Position numbers and translations under genes: made by a program. From Favolaschia claudopus (Eukaryota > Basidiomycota > Agaricomycetes > Agaricales > Mycenaceae), in contig JAWWNJ010000005.1 in NCBI GenBank assembly GCA_037176885.1, positions 2,790,001 to 2,854,000 of the forward strand: DNA of 64,000 nucleotides, given 5' to 3'. Positions 47,720-58,739 of this stretch are shown piece by piece; position 1 is the first letter of the stretch; every line of letters begins with the position of its first letter. The notes below the pieces were generated by a model. It was not told where the DNA came from. It saw nothing but the letters and a program-made list of their open reading frames with translations, and ran no database searches.

Positions 47720-50070
47720 AAATACCCCTCGTCCATCTGGTCTCCCGTCTTGGACGCCTCATCCGCCTTCCAAACATCCTTGTGGCGCTCCTACCGCCCG
47801 TTCCCCGCCTCTTCGCTCATGATAAACAGGAACGGAGCTGCACGTGTGTGTTCCATCGAACCGCAGGCCCTCTCGCCGTGTGCGCAGATTTTCGTCGCGG
47901 TGGCTGTGCCCCCTCCCCGACCTTTTGTGCTTGTTCTCATCGACGCAACGACTTCTCGTCTAGCGGATGCCCCGGTGTGCGTTTCCCCGGACTCGACGCT
48001 GCTGTTCCCGACACGACTATGGTCATCTTCGGCGTACGGGGTTCGAGATAAGTGCGCCGGTCGGATTCGACTAATTTCGACTCCTTCGGAATAACGCACG
48101 ATTTGGGAAGGGGATATGGCGGATGGGGCGGGATGAGCTGCTTGGTGTGTCTTCCGAGTATTGGGGAGCCTGCTGCGGGCTCGTTGGGGTTGGTTCATTG
48201 GGATTCGTTAGCCGGAAAGACGGATGGGTATGAAGATCATCTTCCTGCCGCAGCGTGATGTCGCTCGCAGACCACCGGCTGGGAGTGAAGTCGACGCTGC
48301 TGAGTGGACGGTTCAGATGCTTCAGCGCGGACGGTGGACGTAGGTGATCTCGAGCAGGATTGAGGACAAGCCGTCGCGCCTCTTCTCGTCCACATATGTA
48401 CGAGATGACAGAAAGGCGTACGCCAGTGATTTTTTTGGCACGGAAAACCATACTGACAAGCGCAACATAGACTAGAGAAGATTGCTGGATCGTAGTGAGA
48501 CGGAAATAATAAATCGGCCTTGTTCACCTCCCGACCTTTGTCCAACCTCTTCAGTATAATCTCGCGTGTTCTCTCCCTTCTGGTGCGTTCTCGCTCTGCT
48601 TATCTGAGGCTTCTCGTTTCGTGGTCTGACTGAGACCATCAGTACGCACCTGACAACATCTGCTGCTGTACTACAGCCTCCCTGTAAAATTATCCTTCCT
48701 ATACATATCTCTCCCATCGTACATCTCACCACCCCTGACCATCTCCCTCCTCCGCCGCCATGGACCAAGACCGACCCGTCCCCGAGCGTTCCCTGGACCT
48801 TGTTCCCACGGAGATCTCTGCTCCCACAATGAAATCAGACGCCTCTCCCTCGTCTGCAAACGATTCCGCATTATATCTCTTCCTGTTCTATTCAAACACC
48901 AATCTCTTGACCTCGCCGCCAGGGAACAAAGGATCGACCAAGACAAATTCGCTGATCGTCTCGATTATATGCGTAGATCTGCCGTTCGGGTGGAGAACCT
49001 GACAAACCCGTCCTCCGCTGCTTTACCCTTGATCGAGTCATGGAGGGTCAAGTTCGGCTACGAGCACGCTTTGGGCCTCAGCTCGAAGAAACAGGATATC
49101 GACATCGAGGACCTACGTCTTTTCAACAAGCCGCGCGCTCGCATCATGGAGTCGTTTTGCAAGACCCTCCATCTATACCCCAATCTATCTTCACTGGATA
49201 TGGAACGATACGCCGTGGACACTGCGTTCCTCACCACGCTCGCCGGCCTACCCGCTCTCCGCGATCTCAGGCTGCACATCCCCGACAAATCCTCCGTGTC
49301 GTATTCCGGCGGGAACCTCACCCTGCCGAAGCTCCGCCGCCTCGACATCAGCAGGCATGCGATGGGTTCACGACGCGGATAAGCCTTCAACCGAATCTCG
49401 TGTTCTAGATCTCTCGCAGCTCCGAGTCAGGCACCTTTCATGTCCGCCATGCCGAGTGTAGGAGATCTATTTCGCGGCTTGAGCTTGCATCCACCAGCTG
49501 GGATGTAATCCAGATGTGTTGTGGCTTTGCGGTCCCAGCGCGACTTGCTTGCTCCTCCTGTTCCTTCGTTTCCGACCCGACTTGAAGATCCGAAGCCACG
49601 ACGGAGACAGGATACTTTCCATGAAAGCTAGACGCGGTATGCTGGTGGGACGCTGGATAATGGCCTCGGGGTCGTCATTGTCTCCCTCTCGGACACCGTT
49701 CCGTCAAAAGCTACTTCGCCGACCTTCACCCCGGTGGCTGTGCTAGAGCGGACTGGAGACTTTCGCGTTTTCACCCTCAACGCGGATACCTCCCACCATC
49801 GGATGCCTCGGGATGGGCGTCTCTGTATACGGCGCTGCTGCTCCCGGTATTGCTACGGTGGTGTTTGGCGTATGGGGCTCGAGATAGGCTAGCCGGCGGG
49901 ATTCGACACTTTTGCGCCGAAGTATGCTACGGTTGTGAGGGTGGTTTGGCGGATGGAGCGGGATGTATTCGTCGGCTCACCATTTTGCTGTGGCAGATTC
50001 CATCGCGTTACTTTTTGGTGTTGCTGGAGTGGGATTGGTTACCCGGAGTGACCGATCACTTGTTACAATT
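47720..50070 (+). pseudogene. Degenerate F-box/LRR unit 1
   Basis: A start region at 48760 (MDQDRPVPERSLDLVPTEI) reads into an F-box-like segment, but the frame must change near 48825 to continue as RRLSLVCKRFRIISLPVLF and the LRR part (HLYPNLSSLDMERYAVDTAF, LPALRDLRLHIPD). This ends at a stop at 49382 after RRLDISRH. The order matches the intact gene at 44302, with about eight residues missing from the F-box. Flanking blocks at 47.72-48.24 kb and 49.42-50.07 kb recur in the same order around unit 2 (58.74-60.43 kb). An active protein is unlikely because of the frame break and early stop. Confidence 0.75.
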
Positions 50071-51180
50071 CATTGACCTGAATTCCTCACGAGTTTCTCT
50101 ACCTTCAATACTGATTCCCTCAAGTGTCCCATTCACTGTGCTAACGACGCAATGGGACTCCCTCTCCGCGTGCATCTACATCCAACTCTACCCCACATCT
50201 TCCGCGTCTACTTTCATTCTGTTTAATGGCCAGCTATGACACGCTCTGTCGGCGCGGCCAAGCATTCCCGCCTCTCCGGGAATTTTGCTCCTCCGTGCAC
50301 GTCGTTCCAGTACTTTGATTGGTCTCCTGATTCTCGTTCGCCCTACCTTACCGCGTTCTGGATTGTAAATATGATACGAAAACCCATAACAGCTTGTCCT
50401 GCTCATTTGTATCTGTTCTGTAACCTTATCGATTATCCAATGAGAGTATTACACTTTAAGGAGCAATACTCGACTCGGGGGCGCTAATACGAGACCATCC
50501 AATTTGATGAGGAACACTCGCTGGCAGGCCTGCATATGCGCTAGGATAGCGGGATGCATTGTATAGGTGGTCAGAGAGCAAAGGTGCTACCTGTTCCTCA
50601 GCCACCTTTGCATCTTTCGAAACCGCCTGGCGCTGGAACCAGACCGTATGAACCGTTCAAGTGCACAGAATCTACGTTTATGAGGACGGACGTGTCAAGA
50701 TGACATTCCCGATAATTAAACAGCACTGATACACTACACCGCAGGTACGAGGACTAATGTATTGTAACGTCTGTTTACGAGAGACTACCGATAGCCGGAT
50801 TCATGTCGTAGGTATGTAGAGCTCACCTTTCCTCACCAAGGCCAAGAAACTTCAGGATGTATATACTCGTTTGGATCTCAGCTTGGCAAGGCCGAAAATG
50901 TTGGCCGAAATGTGTTTGTTGTTTTCTGTGGCGTGAAATTTCAGATCAATGCGCACCATGACCGAAAACAGCAACTCCCGTCAGTCTCTGCTGTCTTACT
51001 AAGAGGCTTGGAAAGAGATGCAGTTGGAAAACTCTCCGAAACATTTTCTAGATCCCGTCGCACACCATGGATCTGTGATTTAGGGAGTTGCAGTGATGGT
51101 GATCAATTCTCTTGAAAATAAGAGTATGAAAATAAGGGATTCAAAATAACTTCCGTTGATTAGAGATTCTACCAAGTGTC
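50071..51180. other. No recognised gene; shared upstream block
   Basis: No gene is seen. The stretch at about 50978-51067 (around CTGCTGTCTTAC and TCCCGTCGCA) matches 62997-63071, upstream of the ubiquitin-like-domain gene copy 3. It is therefore part of the repeated cassette rather than unique sequence. Confidence 0.45.
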
Positions 51181-52230
51181 TCTAGAGACATATGTGGAAT
51201 TGCCATGGTCCTTCACTCCGCCGCCTCTTGGACCGCCTCAAATCCGCCTTCCGGAGCCTCCAACTTCTTGGATAAGGTTAGCATCCTTATAAGCTAAATG
51301 TATAATGCCCGCACCGTGACTACTTTTGTTAATAATCCACCCACTGTGTCCATGGACGTAGAATCGTAGTCTTTTCCCGCGGCCTCCCGGACCGCCCTCA
51401 AGCCGCCGGCACCGGAGGTGCCTCCTGGATAGAAGTAAGCATGCTTATAAGAAGAACCCGCACCGTAACTACTTACATTGAGGATCCACTGACTGTGTCC
51501 ATGGACGTTGAATTGTGGTCGTTTCCCCCGCCTGCCCAGCCATCCTCAAAGCTTCGGGTTCCTAGATAGAGGTTAGCATCACGTAAGATCAAAGGTGTAG
51601 TACCCGCACCGTAACTAGTTGCATTGATGATCCACTGACTGTGTCCATGGACGTGGAATCGTGGTGCTTCCCCCCGTCTGTCCAGCCATCCTCAAAGATT
51701 CCGGTTCCTGGATAGAGGTCTGAGGTCAGCATTCACATAAGATGAATGGTGTAGTACCCGCACCGTAACTAGTTGCATTGATGATCCCCTGACTGTGTCC
51801 ATGGACGTGGAATTGTGGTGCTTCCCCCCGCCTGTCCAGCCATCCTCAAAGATTCCGGTTCCTGGATAGAGCTCTGAGGTCAGCATTCACATAAGAAGAA
51901 TGGTGTAGTACCTGCACCGTAAGTAGTTGCATTGATGATCCACTGACTGTGTCCATGGACGTGGAATTGTGGTGCTTCCCCCCCGCCTGCCGAACCATCC
52001 TCAAAGCTTCCGGTTCCTGGATAGAGGTCGGCATTCACATAAGATGAATGGTGTTGTACCCGTACCGTGACTAGTTGCATTGATGATCCACTGACTGTGT
52101 CCATGGACGTGGAATTGTGGGCTTCCCCCCCGCCTGCCGAACAATCCTCAAAGCTTCCGGTTCCTGGATAGAGGTCAGCATTCACATAAGATGAATGGTG
52201 TAGTACCCGCACCGTGACATGTGATGTACA
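51180..52230 (-). repeat. Tandem array of glycine-rich exon plus intron units (about 150 bp each)
   Basis: Six clear units and one decayed unit, spaced 146-154 bases apart (marked by CATGGAC at about 51351, 51500, 51646, 51800, 51954 and 52102). Read on the minus strand, each has an exon of about 100 bases beginning after CTATCCAG and an intron starting GTAC/GTGC. The exon encodes forms of GTGSFEDGSAGGGEAPQFHV followed by HGHSQWIINATTYG. The same type of peptide (GGTGGSGG...QGG.GG.GEGP) is a single exon in the three genes at 53.7, 58.2 and 62.5 kb, so one such exon and its intron multiplied in place. Frame shifts and a stop in the leftmost units show decay there. Confidence 0.85.
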
Positions 52231-52353
52231 TGGCATTAAAGTACAGATCCGAGTCGGATGGTATTGAGCTCCAACTAATATAGTTCTTGAAAAACGCGAG
52301 AGCGCTTCGAAGGAGACCGCGGTCTCTTCGATAAAAGCATCAGTGCCAGCCAC
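51880..52353 (-). pseudogene. Start of a glycine-rich gene feeding the exon array
   Basis: A minus-strand frame opens at 52353 with a GTG, not an ATG, and reads AGTDAFIEETAVSFEALSRF before a donor (GTGCGGGTAC, near 52220) that leads into the exon array. No ATG in this frame was found, and no membrane or ubiquitin-like part follows on the left. This looks like a remnant of the family found at 53.7 kb, cut off after its glycine-rich exons. An alternative is that the true start lies in a missed upstream exon. Confidence 0.5.
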
Positions 52354-52557
52354 CTCGCCTACCGGGGGGATAGTGAGAGGTGTACAAATTTCATTGAAGC
52401 AGGCTGGCGTCGTGAAATTGTTTGTCTTGGAGGGATGGTTGTCCTCGGCGATTCGGCTGGCAGGGAACTTGAGGGACTTTCCGGTGTCCCAGCTGGCAGA
52501 CTCGAATATGAAGGCGCTGCCGCATGAGATACTGAGAACCGTTGGTGACAGCGATCG

Positions 52558-53679
52558 CTAAGCAAAGATGTAAGCAATTTCTTCGTCATATACTCCAGGA
52601 TAGAGCTTACAATCAATCCAGGTCTGAAAATTGTAACCCGGCAACACAGCAGGGACATCGGCCTCGCAATAGGGACAGTTCATCAGCCTCACGAACTCAC
52701 AATACAGAACCGCCGCCATGAAGAGTTCACCGCCCGCGACAACAAGGTGGCTGCCAAGACCGTAAACTGAGCAGTTACGATCTTGGATACGATAGCTATG
52801 AGACATAATCATGGTTGTTAATTCTTCGTTTCCAGCAAAGATTTCCTGCAATGCTTGAACAAAGGCCTAAACGCAGACTGAGTGCCATAGAACTGTGCCA
52901 CGGAACTATCAGCTCACTGTAGGATTTCTCCAAAGTTCCAAAGACATCGGTCTACGCTCTCCCATCACATCAACGAGGGTGATAATTGCACAGGGAAAGA
53001 GTATGCGGGGAACTACAAGGAAAGGGATCGCAAAGACGGGAACCAGTCCAAGGCGGTTCGCCAAGTGACGAGGGCCCGGCAACCACAAAGCCACCCAAGC
53101 ACAGTACATGACAAATAGCACTTTTCTCTGTCACCCGCTGTGAACTCTATGAATCGATGTGCAAGCGGTATAACCCAGTTATCCATCGTCCTTCGCGGAA
53201 TAGGCCCGGTGGCAATGAGGCTATAGTGGTGGTGATATTGATAGGATAGGTCTATCGGGTTATGCGTTAGTTCGTACACAGTGAAGCTGTTTTTTTTTTT
53301 TCGAATTTGAAGCAGAAAACTCACTTCCCGTAGCAACCGTCCCATGTGCTGATAAGTGAACGTGCGGTCCTTCCCCCGCGCCCCCTAGACCACCCTGAAG
53401 CATAGCGTCACCACCAGACCCACCAGTTCCTCCTACGCAGATGTTAGCGCGGAAAGGGAGCAGTGTTGTTATATCCGAACCGTTGATCACCACGGTGGGT
53501 TCAAGCAGGTTTTCCCCCCATCTGCTGGGGCTCCAGTTATCCAATTGCACAATTGCCCCAGGCGGCGAAACATTGCGAATGTCTAAGGAGCCGCTTAGTG
53601 CAAAGGATGGGAAGCACAGCCTCGACTGAGACCGACAGCCACGAGGCTGGCATCCTGGAATAGAAAACAAGCGCTGCAT
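52558..53679 (-). pseudogene. Glycine-rich/ubiquitin-like-domain gene, copy 1 (frameshifted)
   Basis: From an ATG at 53679: an N-terminal Leu/Ser-rich part, the glycine-rich exon (GGTGGSGGDAMLQGGLGG, GEGPHVHLS), then YQYHHHYS, two hydrophobic segments (VMYCAWVALWLPGP; VPVFAIPFLVVPRILF) and a ubiquitin-like region starting ITLVDVMGERRPMSLELWRN and ending with a Cys pair (CPYCEAD) before the stop at 52558. It is collinear with copies 2 and 3. At the GAGAAAAG near 53118 the frame must slip by one base to stay collinear (GDREK|VLFVMYC), so one A appears to be missing. Either this is a pseudogene or there is a sequencing error in the A run. The glycine exon is bounded by an intron with a CGCTAAC branch. 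Confidence 0.72.
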
Positions 53680-53719
53680 GCGAACGTCACGAAATAAGGT
53701 GTTTCTTTGGGTCGCCACC

Positions 53720-55277
53720 AGGATTAGGCACCTTTCAAAGTTCCATTGGACACTGAGATGAGGTGTTCCGAGTCGAAAAGACGAAGATTCTGAAAGATTT
53801 TATGTACAATATTACCATCAACTAGACTCGACAGCCGTCAGGTCTCCAAATTCATGCGCGCGCCTCATTCTATACCAATTTTATACATCGCATCCCGAAG
53901 ACAGATCTATCAAGCACGAGCCGAGGTTCGAGAACGTTGTGGGAGGATTCCGGAAAGCCCCAGACAAGAGATTGTGGCAAGATTGTGGTCACAGAATACC
54001 AGTTGTTTACCCGTGTTAATTTTACACTTTCTTTCCACTTTGGCACTTTCTGCTTTCCTCGTACTCATCTCCACCCGCCAGCTCACAGTCTCACACAGGG
54101 CCTAGACATCAGTCGAAAGGAAAGCTTCGCGCACTTGCCACGCACAAATCTCCCTTCAGATTCAGCAATTTCCCGAATGATTCGGAAAGAATCAAGAATT
54201 GATTCGAAGAAGAGCACCTCACCGTATCACAATTGTCGCTTCAGGGAAACCTCATTCGTTCGCGGTCGGCGTGGGGAACCTGGAAGAACGCATGCAGAAC
54301 TGGGTGTTTTCGGAGTTTCGCAGTCTCTACGCAAGTTTCGCAATCTCTACGCATTCCGAGCGTACGATATAGCTTTCGTGTTTCCTCCGAAGCTTCTCAC
54401 GACGCAATTGCGCGTGGTACGGTGTGGGGCGAGATGTTTGAATGCAGTATGTCTGGTCTGTCGCCTTTTCTTTCTTCGTTTTCGATGTCCTTGTTCTCCG
54501 TGATATTTACCTTATTTCTTTCGTTCTTCTTCCTTCCTCGACTGATGCTTCGAATCTGCAGACAACGGAGCCGTTTCTTCTCTCCCTTTTTATGCTACAA
54601 ACATGAACGAGATTACTCCTTGCCGAGCTTTCGAGGCCTTGTCCCTATCCGACACTGGACAGGGCACACGACAAGCAGGACTGATCTCTGGCGCTCGGAA
54701 ATGGCTCCTGCTCATTGCCTGGGGTTGACATTGGCGAGCAAGGTCTATGCCGCCACGACAGTTAATAGTGCGTGCTCCACTTTTCTTGCCCTTCTCCTCC
54801 TGTTTTCCTCTCGAGTTTGCCTTGAATCTCTGCCTATCCTCCCCATCTCTTCACATTTTCCCTTACTGATGTTCTTCTTGCAGAATCGCATAGAATTGAC
54901 CTTCGCGCGACGCCCGGTCTGTACGCGGTGACATCTCGAGAACGAGCTTGCAGCGGCTGGTCACTCACACCCCCGCCACCTCGTTGACGCAATAGTTTTC
55001 ATCACCGCACTTTCCGCGACGCTCCTCGACACCTCGACACCGCGTCTGTGAATCCCCGCTGACGACGGACCGCAAAGAAGATGCGTTACAAGTACCAATG
55101 GTACGCATTGATTTCCTCTCCCGACAGTGTCTTACATCAGTTGCAGACACGACATGCTGCCCGACAGCATTAGAGGTGAAGCCGGCGCCGCTCATCTATC
55201 TCTCGATTACCGCTTGATATTTACGCTGCATCTTCTGGGCTGGATGGGAACGGTGCGGGATACAGACGCGGTCGAGA
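53720..55277 (+). other. Exon/intron-like stretch, gene not recognised
   Basis: Two pyrimidine-rich introns are convincing on the plus strand: about 54448-54562 (ending CGAATCTGCAG) and about 54769-54883 (GTGCGTGC...TTCTTGCAG). The exon between reads NGAVSSLPFYATNMNEITPC in one frame but meets a stop. A similar intron-like stretch occurs at 63507-63657, so this belongs to the repeated cassette. No domain was recognised, and the long frame at 54233-54931 runs through the introns and is not a gene. Confidence 0.35.
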
Positions 55278-56070
55278 ATGACGGGTCCTCATCTCTTGGT
55301 GATATCTCTCATTCCAGTCGGGGACAGGCGCGCTCGGACGCGCGAAACACCTAAGTGTGTGTGCGCGTGTTCGTGGGCGCATCATTTTCTTCCCCTCATT
55401 GTCGCGATACTCTCAATCTCCCTCTTGTCGTCCTATCTGACCGCGCTTCTCTCGACTGACATTCCTTCTTTCGCAGACCTCAAGTTCTCTCTCCGCTACT
55501 GTTTCGTCTACCTCGGGGACGCCGAATCCGAACGAGTCAAGCTGCCCAAAGACGTCTCGTCATGCACGATACCACCAACACCCACGAGGCCGGGTACGCC
55601 AGTCCCTCGCCTCAGTGCCACCTACGCCTATCCGTCTCTTCTCGCCTTGGCGGCTCTTGTCGTGATGGTCAGACTGGACGGATCGATGCAGGTCGAGAGC
55701 CCCCAGATGCATGCATGCACACGGGTGACAGACGGGGTCGAGGCAATCCTTGGGATTCTTCGTGGAATGAGCGAGGGACGACACGCATACGGAGGTGGTG
55801 AGGGTCCCTGCTACCTCTGGGGACGCTCGTTGCGCTCCAGTCGTTTGTACCTGTCCTTGCTGTGGCTGTGCCATCCCGCCTACAGCATTTTCACCTTTCC
55901 CCTCGACGCAGCTGCGCCTTCACCAGCGGACGCCCGTAATACGTTCCTACGCGGACGGCGCTGCTGCTGCGGGTGTATGATGAATGGGTTATGTTTGAGA
56001 CGCGGTAGCCGGCGGGTCGAGAGAGACATGGGTAGATGTCGGATTCTAGCCATGGATGGAGGCTAGTGTG
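55278..56070 (+). pseudogene. Degenerate F-box/LRR-cassette fragment
   Basis: A 262-codon frame is open here but reads through an intron-like stretch ending TTCTTTCGCAG (55474-55484). Its second half (about 55800-56060) resembles the last blocks of the F-box/LRR units: a CTGTGGCTGTGCC-like stretch, CGGCGCTGCTGCT, then GTAGCCGGCGGGT-like sequence. No F-box is left. I treat it as a decayed cassette member, between copies 1 and 2 of the minus-strand family, as the two better-preserved F-box/LRR units are. Confidence 0.45.
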
Positions 56071-57068
56071 GTGGGTGGTGGGATGTACATCTCGACGTGT
56101 CGTTTCCTACTGGGGAGTCTGCTCTGGTGTTTGACGGAATCGATTGGCAGGAGAATCTGCTGGAAAGGGACGTGCTTCTATGCGAAATCGTTGCGGCTTG
56201 AAGTGCCGACTCCGACCGACTCAATGTCTTGCTGTGCGCAAGGCTCTACTTGGAGGATGGCGGCGACGGAACCTTCGGCCGTAAGAACTGCCTCAGATGC
56301 TCCCTGAACGATAACCCCGCACCCGTTCGCCCACGCCGCTGCGCCGGGCTCGGGGAGCCCCGTTCTCGCCACCCACACTCATTCCCGGCTCTGCGTGCGA
56401 GGCAGCTCGACCCGGCGTCGACGTCTTGCGAAACACCGCAAGCCGATACCGGTCCACAACTCCACGCGCAAAGAGACTTGTCCCTTGAGCACTATTGCGG
56501 TCCTCGCCGTTCGTAGACTCGGTGAAGTCCCAATCGTCGTCGTCAGTGTACTCGTCGTCCTCTTCTTCTTCAAGTGCGCGGTCCAGAGCAGGAATTCCGG
56601 ACCTTTCTCGCCGTGCGCGGTCTGCTTTGGCATCTGCGAGGTCCACCATCCGGTCCAGAGCTGGGACTCCCGACCTTTCCCGCCGTTTGCGGCGTGCCTT
56701 TACAGGTTGCCAGTCCAGAGCTCCTTCAATATTTGGTCTCTCTTTGTCATGGTTCGACCCGTGAGCTTACAAAGACATTCTCAGAGGCAAAAACGTACCG
56801 ACTCTCTCAGGCGACAACAACAAGTGCACAAATTTTAATAGAGAGAGGTAGAGGCGGGGCCCCTCCTCCCAGCCGGCTCTTTTGACCGCTGGGAAGGTTG
56901 ATCTACGTTGGGGTCATCGGATGCAAGCGTGGACGAAGACGCTTCATCCGAGTCGAGATTCCCGGGTATTGGTGAGTTCACGTTAGATGTTGAGAAACTC
57001 CGCCTACATCCCATGCTGTAGAGGTCGTCTGTTCAGTGGAAGAAGTTCTTCAGCTGCGAAATCAGCTC
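56071..57068 (+). other. Ser/Arg-rich repeat frame, no recognised gene
   Basis: A plus frame at 56495-56764 encodes a serine run followed by two copies of SRAG(I/T)PDLSRR and a partial third (about 56573-56720), about 75-80 bases apart. The minus strand of the same stretch has an acidic frame (EEEEDDEYTDDDDW). No introns or domain support a gene on either strand. The repeats are real at the DNA level; their coding status is open. Confidence 0.35.
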
Positions 57069-58169
57069 TCACCAATTAAACGAAATTTGCAGATTCCAGC
57101 CCAATGAAACGGGTTCTACTTGAGTATCACACCAGGGGCATTTCATCCGCGAGCGATAAAAAAGGGCCGCCATGAAAAGGGTAGTACCGGCAGCAACCAG
57201 ACGGCTGCCAGGGCGGTGAACGGAATATTCAGCATCTTGGATTTGATACTGTTCAGATCGAATGATATCCATGATTACTTCATTGCGGACGAAGAACTCT
57301 TGCAATTTTGTCATGAAGGCCTATAAATTCAGTGAGCGACCTCACCGAGTACATTGGCTTGCGAAATTTAGAAATTCTGTACCTCTTGATTCTTCCACAC
57401 TGCTAACAAGATGGGTCGGCGCTCTCCCATAACGTCGACGAGGGTGATCGTGTCGTTCAGAGAAAGCATGGATGGGATAACGAGAAACGGTAAGGCAATG
57501 AGAGGTACGAGCCGGAGGCGATCCACTAGCTTGAGGGAGCCGGGGAGGAGTATAGCGAATAACGCGCAGTACATGACGAAGAGCGCTTTCTCTTTGTCAC
57601 CTTCGATGTATTCGGAAAGGCGGCGGAGAATTAGGACCAGGAGGTTTTGTTGGTGCTCCTCGTTGTACGATGAGGGCTTGGGAATTGGAGGTATGGTTCA
57701 GAGAGTCGCAGTGATAGTGTGCATCTGCAGCGATTGTTTAGTTCAAGCCTTTCTTCGAGATTTGAGTCTTACTTCCGCTGACAAGAATATTCCACGGTGT
57801 TCCTCGAGTGGAAATATGGAACTGAGGTCCTTCTCCGTTGCCTCCTGCGCCACCGTACATTCCACCTTCGCCACCGGAGCCGCCGACTCCTCCTGGAGCT
57901 GGGGAAAGGTTATGATTCATTGTGGTGCGACGAAATCGTATATTTGTACCGTAAATTGTGTTATGTGGGTCGTTGTGGAGGAAATCATTCATATCCTCGC
58001 GAGCCTGAGGAGCTTCAGATAGTGGAGCATGTCTAGACCTGCGGATCGGTGGCATGGCAAGCACAGTACAACGAAATCGAGCACCGCAGACTCTGACGCA
58101 AGCTAGCTGAGCCTGAGCGAGACTATTCGCAACGGGATGAAGCCTGAGAACAGCCTCGATACGGGTCAT
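57069..58169 (-). pseudogene. Glycine-rich/ubiquitin-like-domain gene, copy 2 (probable frameshift)
   Basis: From the ATG at 58169: a basic N-terminus (MTRIEAVLRLHPVANSLAQA), the glycine-rich exon (GGVGGSGGEGGMYGGAGG, GEGPQFHIS), ADAHYHCDS, helices (LSEYIEGDKEKALFVMYCA), hydrophobic segments (LLPGSLKLV; PLIALPFLVIPSML), then ITLVDVMGERRPILLAVWKN, the ubiquitin-like part (EYSVHRPGSRLVAAGTTLFM) and CPWC before the stop at 57069. Around 57665-57700 the reading frame of ADAHYHCDSLNHTS does not run into that of YNEEHQQNLLVLI; no intron with good ends bridges it, so a small indel is likely. Other exon joints agree with copy 3. I cannot exclude an unusual intron. Confidence 0.7.
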
Positions 58170-58739
58170 GCCTCCAGGTACGTGACTTCGTGGAAGATGT
58201 CAGAGGTGGTGTCAAATACACAGCTTCGCATAGGTTACTTACCTCGTCAATTTGGGTCGATCTTAAATCCGCCGCGCGACCACCACAAGAGAGGACTAGG
58301 ACATGAGCTCAGCAAATTGTACGCTGCGCGACCTGCCTGTCCTAATCAAAATCCCAGCTGCATCTAAATTTACTATGAGGGTGGTCAACCGTCCTGAGAT
58401 GTCGTCTAATCGTTTTCTAAATTTTCGTCCAAGAAGGTTGGTTGATTCAGATGAGTTGACCTGCCGTTTGCCAGTGCCAGATTCTACTTAGTACCCGCAG
58501 CCAAGTAAGTCCAATTTGAAGGAGAAGATCAAGAGAAGATGCAAAATCTTCATCCGAAATCTTCAAGACAGTTTGTTTGCTGTGTTTGCTGCTGTCTTCG
58601 CGCTCTCTCACGCGTCTTGACGAGCGCGCGCCGACGCGGATGTCGCTCGCATCTCCCCCCTTGCCGTTCTCTAACTCGGCCTGCATTTAATAATTCAAAG
58701 TGTCTCGATGACGACGGGCAAGAATGAATATTTCGAATA
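58170..58739. other. Upstream region of copy 2, part of the cassette
   Basis: No gene is seen. The stretch around 58560-58660 (AAGACAGTTTGTTTGCTGTG...CGTCTTG) matches 63118-63210, upstream of copy 3, so both genes carry related 5' flanks. Confidence 0.45.

Noticed and set aside
52343..52561. Plus-strand frame ending in an F-box-like LPHEILRTVG
   Set aside because: It overlaps the spacer between two minus-strand genes, has only a partial F-box match and stops at once after it.
54233..54931. 232-codon plus-strand frame with hydrophobic stretches
   Set aside because: It runs straight through two strong pyrimidine-rich introns, which account for the Phe/Leu-rich parts that look like membrane segments.
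55278..56066. 262-codon plus-strand frame as a gene of its own
   Set aside because: It crosses an intron-like stretch ending in CGCAG and its later half resembles decayed cassette sequence; no domain is present.
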